Assembly (NCBI GenBank): GCA_002423895.1 | Contig: DIOL01000012.1 | Span: 10,488-60,644 of the forward strand | DNA: 50,157 nucleotides | DNA from: Bacteroidales bacterium UBA5515 | GTDB lineage: Bacteria; Bacteroidota; Bacteroidia; Bacteroidales; P3 | Direction: 5' to 3' | Shown: one piece after another, positions 31,426 to 40,152 of the stretch | Numbering within the stretch: the stretch's first letter is position 1 | Layout: the number at the start of each line of letters is the position of its first letter | Translations under genes and position numbers: made by a program | Notes under the pieces: generated by a model | Told to the model about the DNA's origin: nothing | Database searches by the model: none | Seen by the model: only the letters and a program-made list of their open reading frames with translations

Positions 31426-32586
31426 TTAGATTACTTCCATTACTTCTTGTTTAATTTTGTCCAATTGTTCTTGTGAAGGAATGAAATTGATGTTTGCTCT
31501 GTACTTAACATCAATACTGCTTTCTTCCATATATCTGTCAAGAGCTTTCATATTGGCTTGAGCCCATCCATAACTTCCAAACAGAATTCCTTTTCTTCCC
31601 TTTGGAGCTAATCCTTGAAGATAGGTTAGAAATGCTGCAACGGTTGGAAGTATACCTTTGTTTAAAGTTGGAGAACCAACACAAATATATTCTGCTTCAA
31701 CAATTTCTGTCATAATATCTGAAATGTGAGTATCCTTTAAGTCGTAAATACAGTAGTTGTATTTTTTTTCTTCAAAGGCTTCTTTAACCATTTTTGCTAT
31801 CATTTCAGTGGAGTTCCACATTGAGTCGTAAACAATAACTGCTTTCTTATCTGTTTTATTTGAACCCCATTTTTCATAGCTTTCAAGAATTAGAGGGATA
31901 TTCTTTCTCCAAACAATTCCATGACTTGGACAAATAATATCAAGGTCTAAACTTCTAACAATTTGCATTACTCCAACAACTTGTGAAGAGTATGGCAAAA
32001 CAATATTTGCATAGTATTTCTTTGCTTCTTCCAAAATTGTTTCAACAGGATATTCATCATCAAATCTTTCACTTGATGCTATGTGTTGACCGAAGGCATC
32101 GTTAGAAAATAAGATTTTTTCTTCAGGGCAGTAAGTAACCATATTGTCTGGCCAGTGCACCATTGGAGTCATAACAAAGTGAAGATTTCTTTTACCTATA
32201 TTAAGTGTGTCTCCTGACTTAACGGTTTGAAATTTCCAATCTTTTTTGAAATGTAGTCTATGTTCCTTTTCTCCTGCAACAGATGTAATAACTGTTGCAT
32301 TAGGTAACATTTCCATAACCTCTGGCATTGCTCCTGAATGATCCATTTCAACGTGGTTGGAGACAACATAATCTATCTTCTTAGGGTCAATAATATCAGC
32401 TATTCTTTCTATCAACTCCTTAGTTAAATATCCTTTTACGGTGTCTATTAATGTGATTTTTTCATCTACTATTAAATAAGCGTTGTAGGTAGAGCCTCTT
32501 TGAGTTAGGTAGCCATGAAAATTTCTAAGTTTCCAATCAATTGCACCTACCCAGTAGATGTCTTTTTTTACTTCTATTGCTTTCAT
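31426..32586 (-). CDS. Flavodiiron protein (FprA family)
   Basis: A 386-residue two-domain enzyme. The N-terminal metallo-beta-lactamase domain holds the diiron site in H78-x-E80-x-D82-H83 (SNHVEMDHSG) and further His in TPMVHWPDNM and CPSHGIVW; the C-terminal flavodoxin domain starts near residue 248 (VIVYDSMWNSTEMI) and contains GSPTLNKG and SYGWAQANMK for FMN. It reduces O2 to water (or NO) in the cytoplasm and protects anaerobes. It lies 13 bp after the minus-strand glycosyltransferase gene, so co-transcription with that operon is possible, and converges with the ferredoxin. Confidence 0.92.
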   Translation of the reverse strand: MKAIEVKKDIYWVGAIDWKLRNFHGYLTQRGSTYNAYLIVDEKITLIDTVKGYLTKELIERIADIIDPKKIDYVVSNHVEMDHSGAMPEVMEMLPNATVITSVAGEKEHRLHFKKDWKFQTVKSGDTLNIGKRNLHFVMTPMVHWPDNMVTYCPEEKILFSNDAFGQHIASSERFDDEYPVETILEEAKKYYANIVLPYSSQVVGVMQIVRSLDLDIICPSHGIVWRKNIPLILESYEKWGSNKTDKKAVIVYDSMWNSTEMIAKMVKEAFEEKKYNYCIYDLKDTHISDIMTEIVEAEYICVGSPTLNKGILPTVAAFLTYLQGLAPKGRKGILFGSYGWAQANMKALDRYMEESSIDVKYRANINFIPSQEQLDKIKQEVMEVI

Positions 32587-32599
32587 TTTATTCAGGTTT

Positions 32600-34768
32600 T
32601 TATCTATTACTTAACATTTGTTTTATTGCATCGCCATATTCTTGGGCAGTTTTATCGTTTCCTGCCTTTTTATAATGTTCTTCCAAAAGAGAGTATAGCT
32701 TGATGTAGGCATTTTTTTGATCAAGTCCGTAGGCTTGGTAAATTGCCAATAGCTGTTGCATAGTTTGGTTATCAAAACGATCTATTGAAATTATTCCTTT
32801 TAGATATTCTTCAGCTCCATAAAGGTCTTGTTGTTTTAGTTTTATGTTGGCAGCTAATGAATAGGAAGCAGAATATTTGAAATTATCTTTTATCACTTTA
32901 TTGCAAAGCAAAAGAGCTTCATTTTCTTTGTTTTGCATAAAGAGAGCATAAGCCTTGAAATAATTTGCGTTTTCTGAGTTAGGATTTAATTTAAGCATTT
33001 TATTAGTGAACATTAATACACTATCTGGCAAATTCTTTCTTAAATAAATTTCACTTAGATTGATTAATGCTGTTTCGTTTTGAGGATCTGCTTTAATTGC
33101 TTTTAAATATAAAGGAATTGCTTCATCTAATTTTCCCTTACTTTTCAATTCAAATCCCTTTACATCTGATTTATCTTTACGCTTAAGAACAACACAAATT
33201 GGTTTACCATCAACTTCAACCTTGTAAACAGTATTCTTTGGAGGGAAAACTCCACTCTTCAATTGTTCTGGAGCAATACCTGTATTACATATTATTGCAT
33301 AATCCCAATCAACATCTCCCTTTTCGTTGTAGCGAATAAATGTTGTGGCAAATTTTGCAGTATCGTGACGGAAATAATAATCAATTGGTTTTGGATGCCA
33401 ACATGCAACTACAATCTTTTTGCCTGTTGTTAACTCATCTCTTTGAGCATTTGCAATAACCCATTCTGAAGCTTCTCTAAGTGAGTGGAAATAATAATCT
33501 AATTCGTAATTTCCATAAGCCTTATTCATTCCTCCAGATAGTTCATTAAAATAAACATACTCATGAGGATGATTTTTTATGACGTGAATAATTGGATTTA
33601 TTGAAAGTAGTCCAAAAGCAGAAAGAACAATTATTCTCCAATATTTTTTATCGTATGCTTTCACTAAAGATTCTATTCCCAAAGCAGAAAATGCAACTAA
33701 AGGAGGATAAGTGAAGATAGCATGACGCCAACCTCCATAAACATTTGATTTGTTTATTATAATCCAGAATATAGGGAAGATAAATGTGAAGAGTAAAACG
33801 AAGTAGTAGAACCACTGTTTTTTGTTTTTAAACATCAAAACTAATCCTGCAAGTGCTCCAAGAATAACAACCATTGGTATTGTCATTAAAATAAACTTAG
33901 GAGTATAGTACCAAGGTAAAACATCTGACCACTGTGCTTGTCCTTCAAAAATTTGACGCAAGGAAGCACTGAAATTTGTCATCCCCTTAAGGGTTGAAAT
34001 TGGGTTATCAATAGGTGATACTAATGCGTAAGGCCAGAACAACACTGAAAGGAAGTAGCCTACAAAAACAATCCCCAAACTCCAAAGTAATACTTTTCCG
34101 AATTCTTTTTTAAGAGATTTATATTTCCATATGTAGTAAACAAGTGCAAAAAGAGCAAAATAAGCTATAACTATAAGACCTCCAACTCTCACATCAATTG
34201 CAAATGTAATTGAAATGGCAAGCATTATCATTGTGGAGATTTTTCTTTTTGGCAGCTCATCAAGGAATTTGACCATGTAGTAAATAGACATCATTGAAGC
34301 TGCTGCAAAAGGAATATCCTTGAGGTTATTAAACGAGTGCCCTATAAAACGTGGTGAGACAATCATAAGAATTATTGCAAAAACTCCTGCCCTCCATCCT
34401 GCAACTCTTTTTACAAACAATCCAACAAACAAAATTGCCAACCAGCCAACTATTGAATTTAGTGCATGGCGAAGTGCCATGTAATCATCAACATTAAAAA
34501 GAATTGTTATTCCATGAGCAATGTTGTCTATCAATTGACCATAAAGAGGAAGGTTATAAGTTTCCGTTACTACTGTTGCTGTTGAATCCTTACCTCCAGT
34601 GGCATAAAAATTAAATACATTCTTTGCATGTTCTGTGTGAAAGAACTCATCTCCAGAAATTCCAGCTTTCTGACTTGCAATTATCATCATTATCAATGAT
34701 ATTGCTGCTAAAGCATAAAAAATATACTTCCAAGTATTCTTTTTATTTTCTATCTTATTTTCTTCCAT
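32600..34768 (-). CDS. Membrane glycosyltransferase (GT39/ArnT-like) with TPR domain
   Basis: A 722-residue membrane enzyme. An N-terminal signal-anchor is followed by the external loop with SGDEFFH (Asp40-Glu41, the usual catalytic acidic pair of GT-C fold enzymes), then about ten transmembrane helices to residue 400. A periplasmic part (about 410-540) precedes TPR repeats (LKSKGKLDEAIPLYLKAIKA and following units, about 545-700). It probably moves a sugar from a polyprenyl phosphate carrier onto an acceptor. The start overlaps its neighbour's end by a small gap of 2 bp: the GT2 gene upstream likely makes the polyprenyl-sugar donor. Confidence 0.8.
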   Translation of the reverse strand: MEENKIENKKNTWKYIFYALAAISLIMMIIASQKAGISGDEFFHTEHAKNVFNFYATGGKDSTATVVTETYNLPLYGQLIDNIAHGITILFNVDDYMALRHALNSIVGWLAILFVGLFVKRVAGWRAGVFAIILMIVSPRFIGHSFNNLKDIPFAAASMMSIYYMVKFLDELPKRKISTMIMLAISITFAIDVRVGGLIVIAYFALFALVYYIWKYKSLKKEFGKVLLWSLGIVFVGYFLSVLFWPYALVSPIDNPISTLKGMTNFSASLRQIFEGQAQWSDVLPWYYTPKFILMTIPMVVILGALAGLVLMFKNKKQWFYYFVLLFTFIFPIFWIIINKSNVYGGWRHAIFTYPPLVAFSALGIESLVKAYDKKYWRIIVLSAFGLLSINPIIHVIKNHPHEYVYFNELSGGMNKAYGNYELDYYFHSLREASEWVIANAQRDELTTGKKIVVACWHPKPIDYYFRHDTAKFATTFIRYNEKGDVDWDYAIICNTGIAPEQLKSGVFPPKNTVYKVEVDGKPICVVLKRKDKSDVKGFELKSKGKLDEAIPLYLKAIKADPQNETALINLSEIYLRKNLPDSVLMFTNKMLKLNPNSENANYFKAYALFMQNKENEALLLCNKVIKDNFKYSASYSLAANIKLKQQDLYGAEEYLKGIISIDRFDNQTMQQLLAIYQAYGLDQKNAYIKLYSLLEEHYKKAGNDKTAQEYGDAIKQMLSNR

Positions 34769-34770
34769 AG

Positions 34771-35709
34771 CTAAATTATTTTTTCTCCATTATATGTTCT
34801 TGCAAAATATGTTGGTCTGTTCTTTGTTTCAATGAAAATTCTTGCAATATATTCTCCTAAAATTCCAAGTGAAAGTAATTGTATTCCTCCAAGGAAAAGA
34901 ATTGTAACTAAAAGTGAAGGATAACCTTTAACATCATTGCCATAGATAATTGTATCGTAAAGCATATAGATGGCATAAATAAAAGATATCATTGAAACAA
35001 AACCTCCTATAAATGTAGATATTCTTAGTGGTTTGGTTGTGAATGATGTTATTCCTTCTATTGCCAATGAAGTTAACTTTAAATAATTCCACTTTGTTTC
35101 TCCTGCTGCTCTTGGATCTCTGTCAAAAAGTATTTCTTTCTTATTGTATCCAATCCAGCTAAACATTCCTTTAGTGTATCTATTTGCTTCTCTTATCTGT
35201 TTTAGTGCCTGAACACAACTCTTGTCTAAAAGACGGAAATCTCCAGTATTAAGTTGAATTGGTATATCTGTACTTTTTTGCAATATCTTATAAAACCACT
35301 GTGATGTCTTTTTCTTAATGAATGTTTCGCCTTTTCTTGAATTGCGTTTAGCATAAACATCATCGTAGCCCTGTTCCCATTGTTCTAACATTTGAGGAAT
35401 TAACTCAGGAGGGTCTTGAAGGTCTGCATCCAAAATAATTACTGCATCTCCCTTCACATAATCGAAACCAGCAAGCATGGCTACTTCTTTTCCATAGTTA
35501 CGGGAAAGGTCTAAAACATTTATTCTATTATCTTGATTTCGGATACTGTACAATACTGCTAATGTATTGTCCCTACTCCCATCATTAATAAATAATACTT
35601 CCCATTCATATTGATTTAAGCTATCAATAATTGCTTTTATCCTTTTATATAAAAGCTGAAGTACTTTTTCTTCATTATATGCAGGAATAAGTAAACTAAC
35701 CTTCTTCAT
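34771..35709 (-). CDS. GT2 polyprenyl-phosphate glycosyltransferase (DPM/GtrB-like)
   Basis: A 312-residue membrane-bound glycosyltransferase. The GT-A domain opens with SLLIPAYNEEKVL and has VLFINDGSRDNT, the metal/nucleotide motif ILDADLQDPPE, and DFRLLDKSC followed by WIGYNKKEI. Two C-terminal transmembrane helices (about 232-255 and 267-290) anchor it, as in GtrB. It charges a polyprenyl phosphate with a sugar from a nucleotide sugar. It is the first gene of the minus-strand glycan operon with the GT39-like enzyme. Confidence 0.87.
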   Translation of the reverse strand: MKKVSLLIPAYNEEKVLQLLYKRIKAIIDSLNQYEWEVLFINDGSRDNTLAVLYSIRNQDNRINVLDLSRNYGKEVAMLAGFDYVKGDAVIILDADLQDPPELIPQMLEQWEQGYDDVYAKRNSRKGETFIKKKTSQWFYKILQKSTDIPIQLNTGDFRLLDKSCVQALKQIREANRYTKGMFSWIGYNKKEILFDRDPRAAGETKWNYLKLTSLAIEGITSFTTKPLRISTFIGGFVSMISFIYAIYMLYDTIIYGNDVKGYPSLLVTILFLGGIQLLSLGILGEYIARIFIETKNRPTYFARTYNGEKII

Positions 35710-35739
35710 TATTTATTAAAATCTAATATTTTCAACTTA

Positions 35740-35775
35740 CAAATGTACAAATAATATTCAAAATGTGTAAATTTG
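35740..35775. promoter_or_regulatory. Divergent promoters between GT2 and O-antigen ligase genes
   Basis: TACATTTG on the minus strand (complement of 35740-35747) with TTTA 20 bp upstream serves the GT2 operon; TAAATTTG on the + strand (35768-35775) serves the ligase-like gene. The + strand element contains the TTG that could be misread as an earlier start codon. Confidence 0.5.
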
Positions 35776-35814
35776 CAGTTAAATCATTTATTTTATTATA
35801 GAAAATTTTCTTCT

Positions 35815-37047
35815 ATGAAACTCAAAACTAAGTACATTATTGATAAGTTCGTCTTCTTTTCTCTAATATTTATTTGCTTATCAATCTTTCTTCCTCCTTT
35901 TTTCAAGTCTCTTGCAATAACTTTTCTTGCCTTATCAACTCTCTTTGCTTTTCTTACAAAAACTTATGTGCTTAAACCTTTATTTGACAAGAAAATTCTT
36001 CTTTTTCTTATCTTCTTTTGTCTTCATATAATTGGCGTTTTCTATAGCTCAAACAAAGACTCTGCTCTTTTTGATCTTCAAATTAAACTCCCTATGCTTA
36101 TTCTTCCTATAATTTTCATATTCTTGCCAAAAAGTTTTCTAACAAAAGATAAGCTTTGGCTTTACGCTTTATCAATTATTGCTGGACTTATCATAACAAT
36201 ATTCTATTGTTTTTCTTTTGGAATTGTAAGAGCTGTAAGTAATTCATTGCCTCTACTGCCTGAAATTATATACACTAAGCTTAGTGCAAATTTTCATCCA
36301 TCCTATCTTTCTCTTTTTGCAGCAACAGGACTTGTTTTGACTTATAAAATCCCTTTAAACAATATTTTCAGGAACATAAAAAACACTGGATTAATCAAAT
36401 CAATTCTAATTGTTTTAATCTCTATTTTCTTAATAATGCTAAACTCAAGAACTGGCTTTATTGTAATGGTGATTTCCTATTTATGGATTTTGATTGATAT
36501 GTTTTTCGTTAGCAAAAGAAAGGTTTTAGCAATAAGTACTGCTCTAATTGTATCTCTATCTTTATTTCTTGTTCTAAACACTAATGTATTAAGCCATAGA
36601 TATAGTAATGCCATTAATAATATCGGGCAGAACGATAATATTATGCCTGAGCAAAGCAGCATGAGTCAAAGAAATTTTATTTATTCAAACAGTCTTAATT
36701 TAATTTCAGAGAATATTGTTTTTGGAGTAGGAACTGGTGATGTTAAATCAACCTTTGAAAAATTGTATGAAAGAGAAAATGTACATTTCCAATCTTACCT
36801 TAATGCTCATAATCAATATTTGCAAACAACAATTGCTTTGGGCTTAGTTGGACTTTTGATTTTGCTTTCCTTGTTTTTCTTCCCTATGATTAAAATGATA
36901 AAAGAAAAAGAGTTTTTCCTTTTAACCATATTCCTTCTTATTGGTTTTAGCTTTCTTTTTGAATCAATGCTTGAAAGAAACATGGGTACATATTTCTTTG
37001 CTCTTATTTATGTACTCTCAAATTCCTATTTGTATAAAGAAGATTAA
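35815..37047 (+). CDS. O-antigen ligase / polymerase-like membrane protein
   Basis: A 410-residue protein with about eleven transmembrane helices. The Wzy/WaaL-type large periplasmic loop (about residues 270-340) contains the characteristic HNQYLQTTIALG (HxxxL) with FGVGTGDVKS just before. ATG 35815 is preferred to an upstream TTG that lies inside a promoter element. The divergently arranged glycosyltransferase operon suggests surface glycan assembly: ligation of polymer onto lipid A core, or polymerisation. Which of the two is not decided by sequence. Confidence 0.8.
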   Translation: MKLKTKYIIDKFVFFSLIFICLSIFLPPFFKSLAITFLALSTLFAFLTKTYVLKPLFDKKILLFLIFFCLHIIGVFYSSNKDSALFDLQIKLPMLILPIIFIFLPKSFLTKDKLWLYALSIIAGLIITIFYCFSFGIVRAVSNSLPLLPEIIYTKLSANFHPSYLSLFAATGLVLTYKIPLNNIFRNIKNTGLIKSILIVLISIFLIMLNSRTGFIVMVISYLWILIDMFFVSKRKVLAISTALIVSLSLFLVLNTNVLSHRYSNAINNIGQNDNIMPEQSSMSQRNFIYSNSLNLISENIVFGVGTGDVKSTFEKLYERENVHFQSYLNAHNQYLQTTIALGLVGLLILLSLFFFPMIKMIKEKEFFLLTIFLLIGFSFLFESMLERNMGTYFFALIYVLSNSYLYKED

Positions 37048-37130
37048 TCCAAGTTGAAAAAAACTCAATCATAATTGAAATTAAACCTTATATATTTCTC
37101 TCTAACCTTGACATATTTCTATTAAATCGG

Positions 37131-37233
37131 GATATAAAACTTATTAATCAGGGACTTTTTACCCAAAAGATGCGCATCTTTCATACCAAACGATGTGCAT
37201 CTTTCACTGTAAAAGATGTGCATCTTTTTATTT
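37131..37233 (-). repeat. Three-palindrome intergenic element, copy 2
   Basis: On the minus strand this copy follows copy 1 (29341-29442) closely: palindromes AAAGATGTGCATCTTT (37212-37227), an imperfect AACGATGTGCATCTTT (37189-37204) and a perfect AAAGATGCGCATCTTT (37166-37181), again spaced 23 bp, then GGGTAAAAAGTCC and GATTAATAAGTTTTATATC. The hairpin right arm of copy 1 is missing. It lies between the ligase-like gene and the SSB-like gene. The remaining parts of 37048-37458 hold no gene. Confidence 0.85.
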
Positions 37234-37388
37234 AATATGTTTTAGGAAATAAAGTTTATTTTATGGGAATGGACTTAAGGATAAATAGTCCTGAATAAAC
37301 CTTAATCGATATTTTCTTTTGCAAATATACAAAAAAATCTGTTAGGTTGATCAATTAAATTAAAGATTATCAATGAAAATAACAGAAA

Positions 37389-37426
37389 AAAAAGCTTAGC
37401 CTTTTTTAAATAGGACTAAGCTTTTT
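37389..37426 (-). terminator. Terminator of the SSB-like gene
   Basis: On the minus strand AAAAAGCTTAG and CTAAGCTTTTT pair in an 11-bp stem, followed by TTTTT. It starts 33 bp after the stop of the SSB-like gene. The loop carries TATTTAAAAAAGG, and the same hairpin is readable on the + strand for the ligase-like gene. Confidence 0.75.
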
Positions 37427-37458
37427 AATTAAGAGTTAAAACTCAATATTTATTTCTC

Positions 37459-37890
37459 TTAGAATGGCAAATCGTCATCCTCTTGAGGTTCTTGAGCATT
37501 AAAAGAGCCATAAGATTCTGCTGGAGCAGGTGCTTGTTGACTTGAAGTGTTAGAATATTGAGGAGCTGGAGCAGAATAGTTTGGAGCTTGTTGCATTGGT
37601 GCTGCACCAGGAGTAACTGGATTGAAAGTATCAATTCTAAAACATCTTAAATCTGTGTACCATTTTTCTAAATATTCTCTACTTTCAGGAGAAAAGAATA
37701 CTTTTATTTGAGTTCCTTGTGGCATATTTCTTACAATAGCTACTTTGTCTTCTCCCCAAAGAGAGAAAGCAACTTGTTTTGGGAATTGTTCTTCTGTTTC
37801 AATTACAAATCCTCCTCTTACCCATTCCCCTCTTTGTGATGTTCCTTTTTGTTCAGGTAATGTTTTTAAAAATTTTCCGATGATTTCCAT
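37459..37890 (-). CDS. SSB-like DUF3127 protein
   Basis: A 143-residue protein with an N-terminal OB-like domain (about 1-85, with GEWVRGGFVIETEE and VAFSLWGEDK), a disordered Pro/Gln/Ala linker and the acidic end DDDLPF, the same type of tip that SSB proteins use to recruit DNA repair partners (usually DDDIPF). DUF3127 proteins of Bacteroidota are considered SSB-like. It is likely a single-stranded DNA-binding accessory of replication or repair. A classical SSB is not seen in this window. Confidence 0.82.
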   Translation of the reverse strand: MEIIGKFLKTLPEQKGTSQRGEWVRGGFVIETEEQFPKQVAFSLWGEDKVAIVRNMPQGTQIKVFFSPESREYLEKWYTDLRCFRIDTFNPVTPGAAPMQQAPNYSAPAPQYSNTSSQQAPAPAESYGSFNAQEPQEDDDLPF

Positions 37891-37954
37891 TTCTTGTATA
37901 TTTATTTATTTTTATTTCTAATTAGTTTAAGGGAATTACTTTCCCTCTAAAGTA

Positions 37955-40054
37955 TTAATTGGCTTTTGTTACTGGCTTCAACCATTTATCTAACCAATCA
38001 AAGAAGTTTCTTTGCCAAAGTATTCCATTTTGAGGTTTCAACACCCAATGAGATTCATCAGGGAAGTAAAGATAACGAGCTGGAATTCCTCTATTAAGTG
38101 CTGCATTGTAAGCAGCCATACCTTGAGAAGCAACAATTCTATAATCAAACTCACTATGAACTACCATTAGTGGAGTATCCCATTTATCAACAAATTTATG
38201 AGGAGAGTTAGCAAAGCTTTTTTGAGCTGTCTTATTATTTTTATCCCAATATGGTCCACCTAAGTCCCAGTTAACAAACCACATTTCTTCTGTTTCAAGG
38301 TATTGTTGTTCCAAATTAAACATTCCATTGTGAGCAATAAAGCATTTGAAACGTTTGTTGTGGTGTCCTGCAAGCCAGTAAACTGAATATCCTCCAAAGC
38401 TTGCTCCAACTGCTCCTAAACGATCTTTATCAACATAGCTTTCCTTACTCATTTCATCAATAGCAGTTAAATAATCTTTCATACATTGACCACCATAGTC
38501 GCCACTGATTTGTTCATTCCATTCTTGACCAAATCCTGGAAGTCCTCTACGGTTTGGAGCTACAATAATATATCCATGAGCTGCCATTATTTGGAAGTTC
38601 CAACGGTAAGACCAGAATTGAGAAACTGTTGATTGAGGACCTCCTTCGCAATAAAGAATTGTAGGGTATTTTTTTGTAGAGTCAAAGTTTGGTGGGAAGA
38701 TTACCCATGAATGTAGGTCTTTTCCATCAGTTGCTTTAAACCATCTTTCTTCAATTTTGCCCATCTTAACCTTAGCTAAAAGGTCTTTATTAACATTTGA
38801 AATATTAGTTTCAGCACCATTGGTTGGATTTACAGAATAAATTTCTACTGGTTGAGACATGCTCATTTTTGTTCCAATAAGTTTATCCTTTGCAATCATA
38901 ACTGAAGTGTAGTCGTGAATGCCATTTGTTATCTTTTTAAAACTATTGTCGGCAAGAGTAAGTTTATAAATATCATCTTTTCCTTGATAGTCAGAAATAA
39001 AATATATGCTCTTATTATCTTTGGAGAATGTCAGTCCATTTGAATTTTGATCAAAATCCTTTGAATAGTCTTTAATTACTCTTGTTGTTAAATCCATAAC
39101 CATTAAACGTATTTTGTCTGCCTCATATCCATCTCTTTCCATACTTTCCCATGCCAAAAGCTTACCATCAGAAGAGAAAACGGGATTTTGGTCGTATCCC
39201 ATCATACCTTCAGTAAGGTTGACTGTACGTTTGGTTGTTAAATCGTAAAGATAAATATCAGAATTAGTTGAATAAGCATATTCCTTACCTACTTTCTTTC
39301 TGCAAGTGTAAACAATTTTCTTAGAATCTGGAGAGAAAGTTAATTGTTCCATTCCTCCCCAAGGACGCATTGGTGATTCAAATTCTGTATTTTCTAAAAG
39401 ATTAATAGGGTTCTTTAATTCTTTTCCGTCAAAGTCAGCAACAAAAGGTTGAGGAATATTATCTACCCAATTATCCCAGTGTCTATAAGCTAAATCATCG
39501 TTAATTCTTCCAGTTGTTTTGTCTAAACCTTCTTTCAAATATGCATATTTATCTTTTTTGGCAATTGCTCTAATGTAAAGAATTTTCTTTCCATCAGGAG
39601 AATAAGAGAAACCTTCAATATCTCCTTCCTTAACATTTGAAATCTTCTTTCTTTCCTTTCCTTCTAAATTCATTTCATAAATTTGAGCTCCTTCATTATC
39701 TGCATAACAAAAACCTATCTTCTTTCCATCAGGACTCCAAAGAGGATTCCATTCGCTGCCTGAAGTTTTGGTTAATTGTTTAAGATCAGAACCATCAATA
39801 TTCATTGAATAAATCTCTGAATTGCCTTTATTTTCCTTAACATCAAAATATTTAACAGTAAACAAAACCTTATCTTCATTTGGAGAAACAGACACTTCAC
39901 CAACACGACCAAAAGCCCAAAGAACTTCTGGAGTAAGCTTTCCGTCTTTAACTTCAATTTGAGGTTTACCAACTACGTCATCTTTAGTTGGACGAGGCTT
40001 GCATGAAACAAAAATGATTGTAATAGCAAGTGCAAAAAATAAATACTTTTTCAT
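37955..40054 (-). CDS. S9 family peptidase lipoprotein (prolyl oligopeptidase type)
   Basis: A 699-residue protein with a lipoprotein signal (LAITIIFVSC, Cys18) and two parts: a seven-blade TolB/PD40-type beta-propeller (about 45-420, with SPDGKKI and SEWNPLWSPDGKKI units) and an alpha/beta hydrolase (about 440-699). Catalytic Ser is in GASFGGYS (about 551), Asp in HSEFDYRI (about 636) and His in DESHW (about 668). It cuts short peptides at Pro or Ala in the periplasm or at the cell surface. A perfectly spaced promoter lies 40 to 71 bp upstream. It is of normal length for the DPP4-like S9C group. Confidence 0.9.
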   Translation of the reverse strand: MKKYLFFALAITIIFVSCKPRPTKDDVVGKPQIEVKDGKLTPEVLWAFGRVGEVSVSPNEDKVLFTVKYFDVKENKGNSEIYSMNIDGSDLKQLTKTSGSEWNPLWSPDGKKIGFCYADNEGAQIYEMNLEGKERKKISNVKEGDIEGFSYSPDGKKILYIRAIAKKDKYAYLKEGLDKTTGRINDDLAYRHWDNWVDNIPQPFVADFDGKELKNPINLLENTEFESPMRPWGGMEQLTFSPDSKKIVYTCRKKVGKEYAYSTNSDIYLYDLTTKRTVNLTEGMMGYDQNPVFSSDGKLLAWESMERDGYEADKIRLMVMDLTTRVIKDYSKDFDQNSNGLTFSKDNKSIYFISDYQGKDDIYKLTLADNSFKKITNGIHDYTSVMIAKDKLIGTKMSMSQPVEIYSVNPTNGAETNISNVNKDLLAKVKMGKIEERWFKATDGKDLHSWVIFPPNFDSTKKYPTILYCEGGPQSTVSQFWSYRWNFQIMAAHGYIIVAPNRRGLPGFGQEWNEQISGDYGGQCMKDYLTAIDEMSKESYVDKDRLGAVGASFGGYSVYWLAGHHNKRFKCFIAHNGMFNLEQQYLETEEMWFVNWDLGGPYWDKNNKTAQKSFANSPHKFVDKWDTPLMVVHSEFDYRIVASQGMAAYNAALNRGIPARYLYFPDESHWVLKPQNGILWQRNFFDWLDKWLKPVTKAN

Positions 40055-40093
40055 TTTATAATTATATTAAACTTTATATTCTAAAATCCTCGC

Positions 40094-40125
40094 CAAAGGT
40101 ACACATTAGTTATAAAAAGGGCAAA
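40094..40125 (-). promoter_or_regulatory. Promoter of the S9 peptidase gene
   Basis: On the minus strand TTTG (complement of 40122-40125), 20 bp, TACCTTTG (complement of 40094-40101). The leader to ATG 40054 is about 35 bases. Confidence 0.6.
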
Positions 40126-40152
40126 TATGCAAAAAGAAAAAATTCTAAAAAC

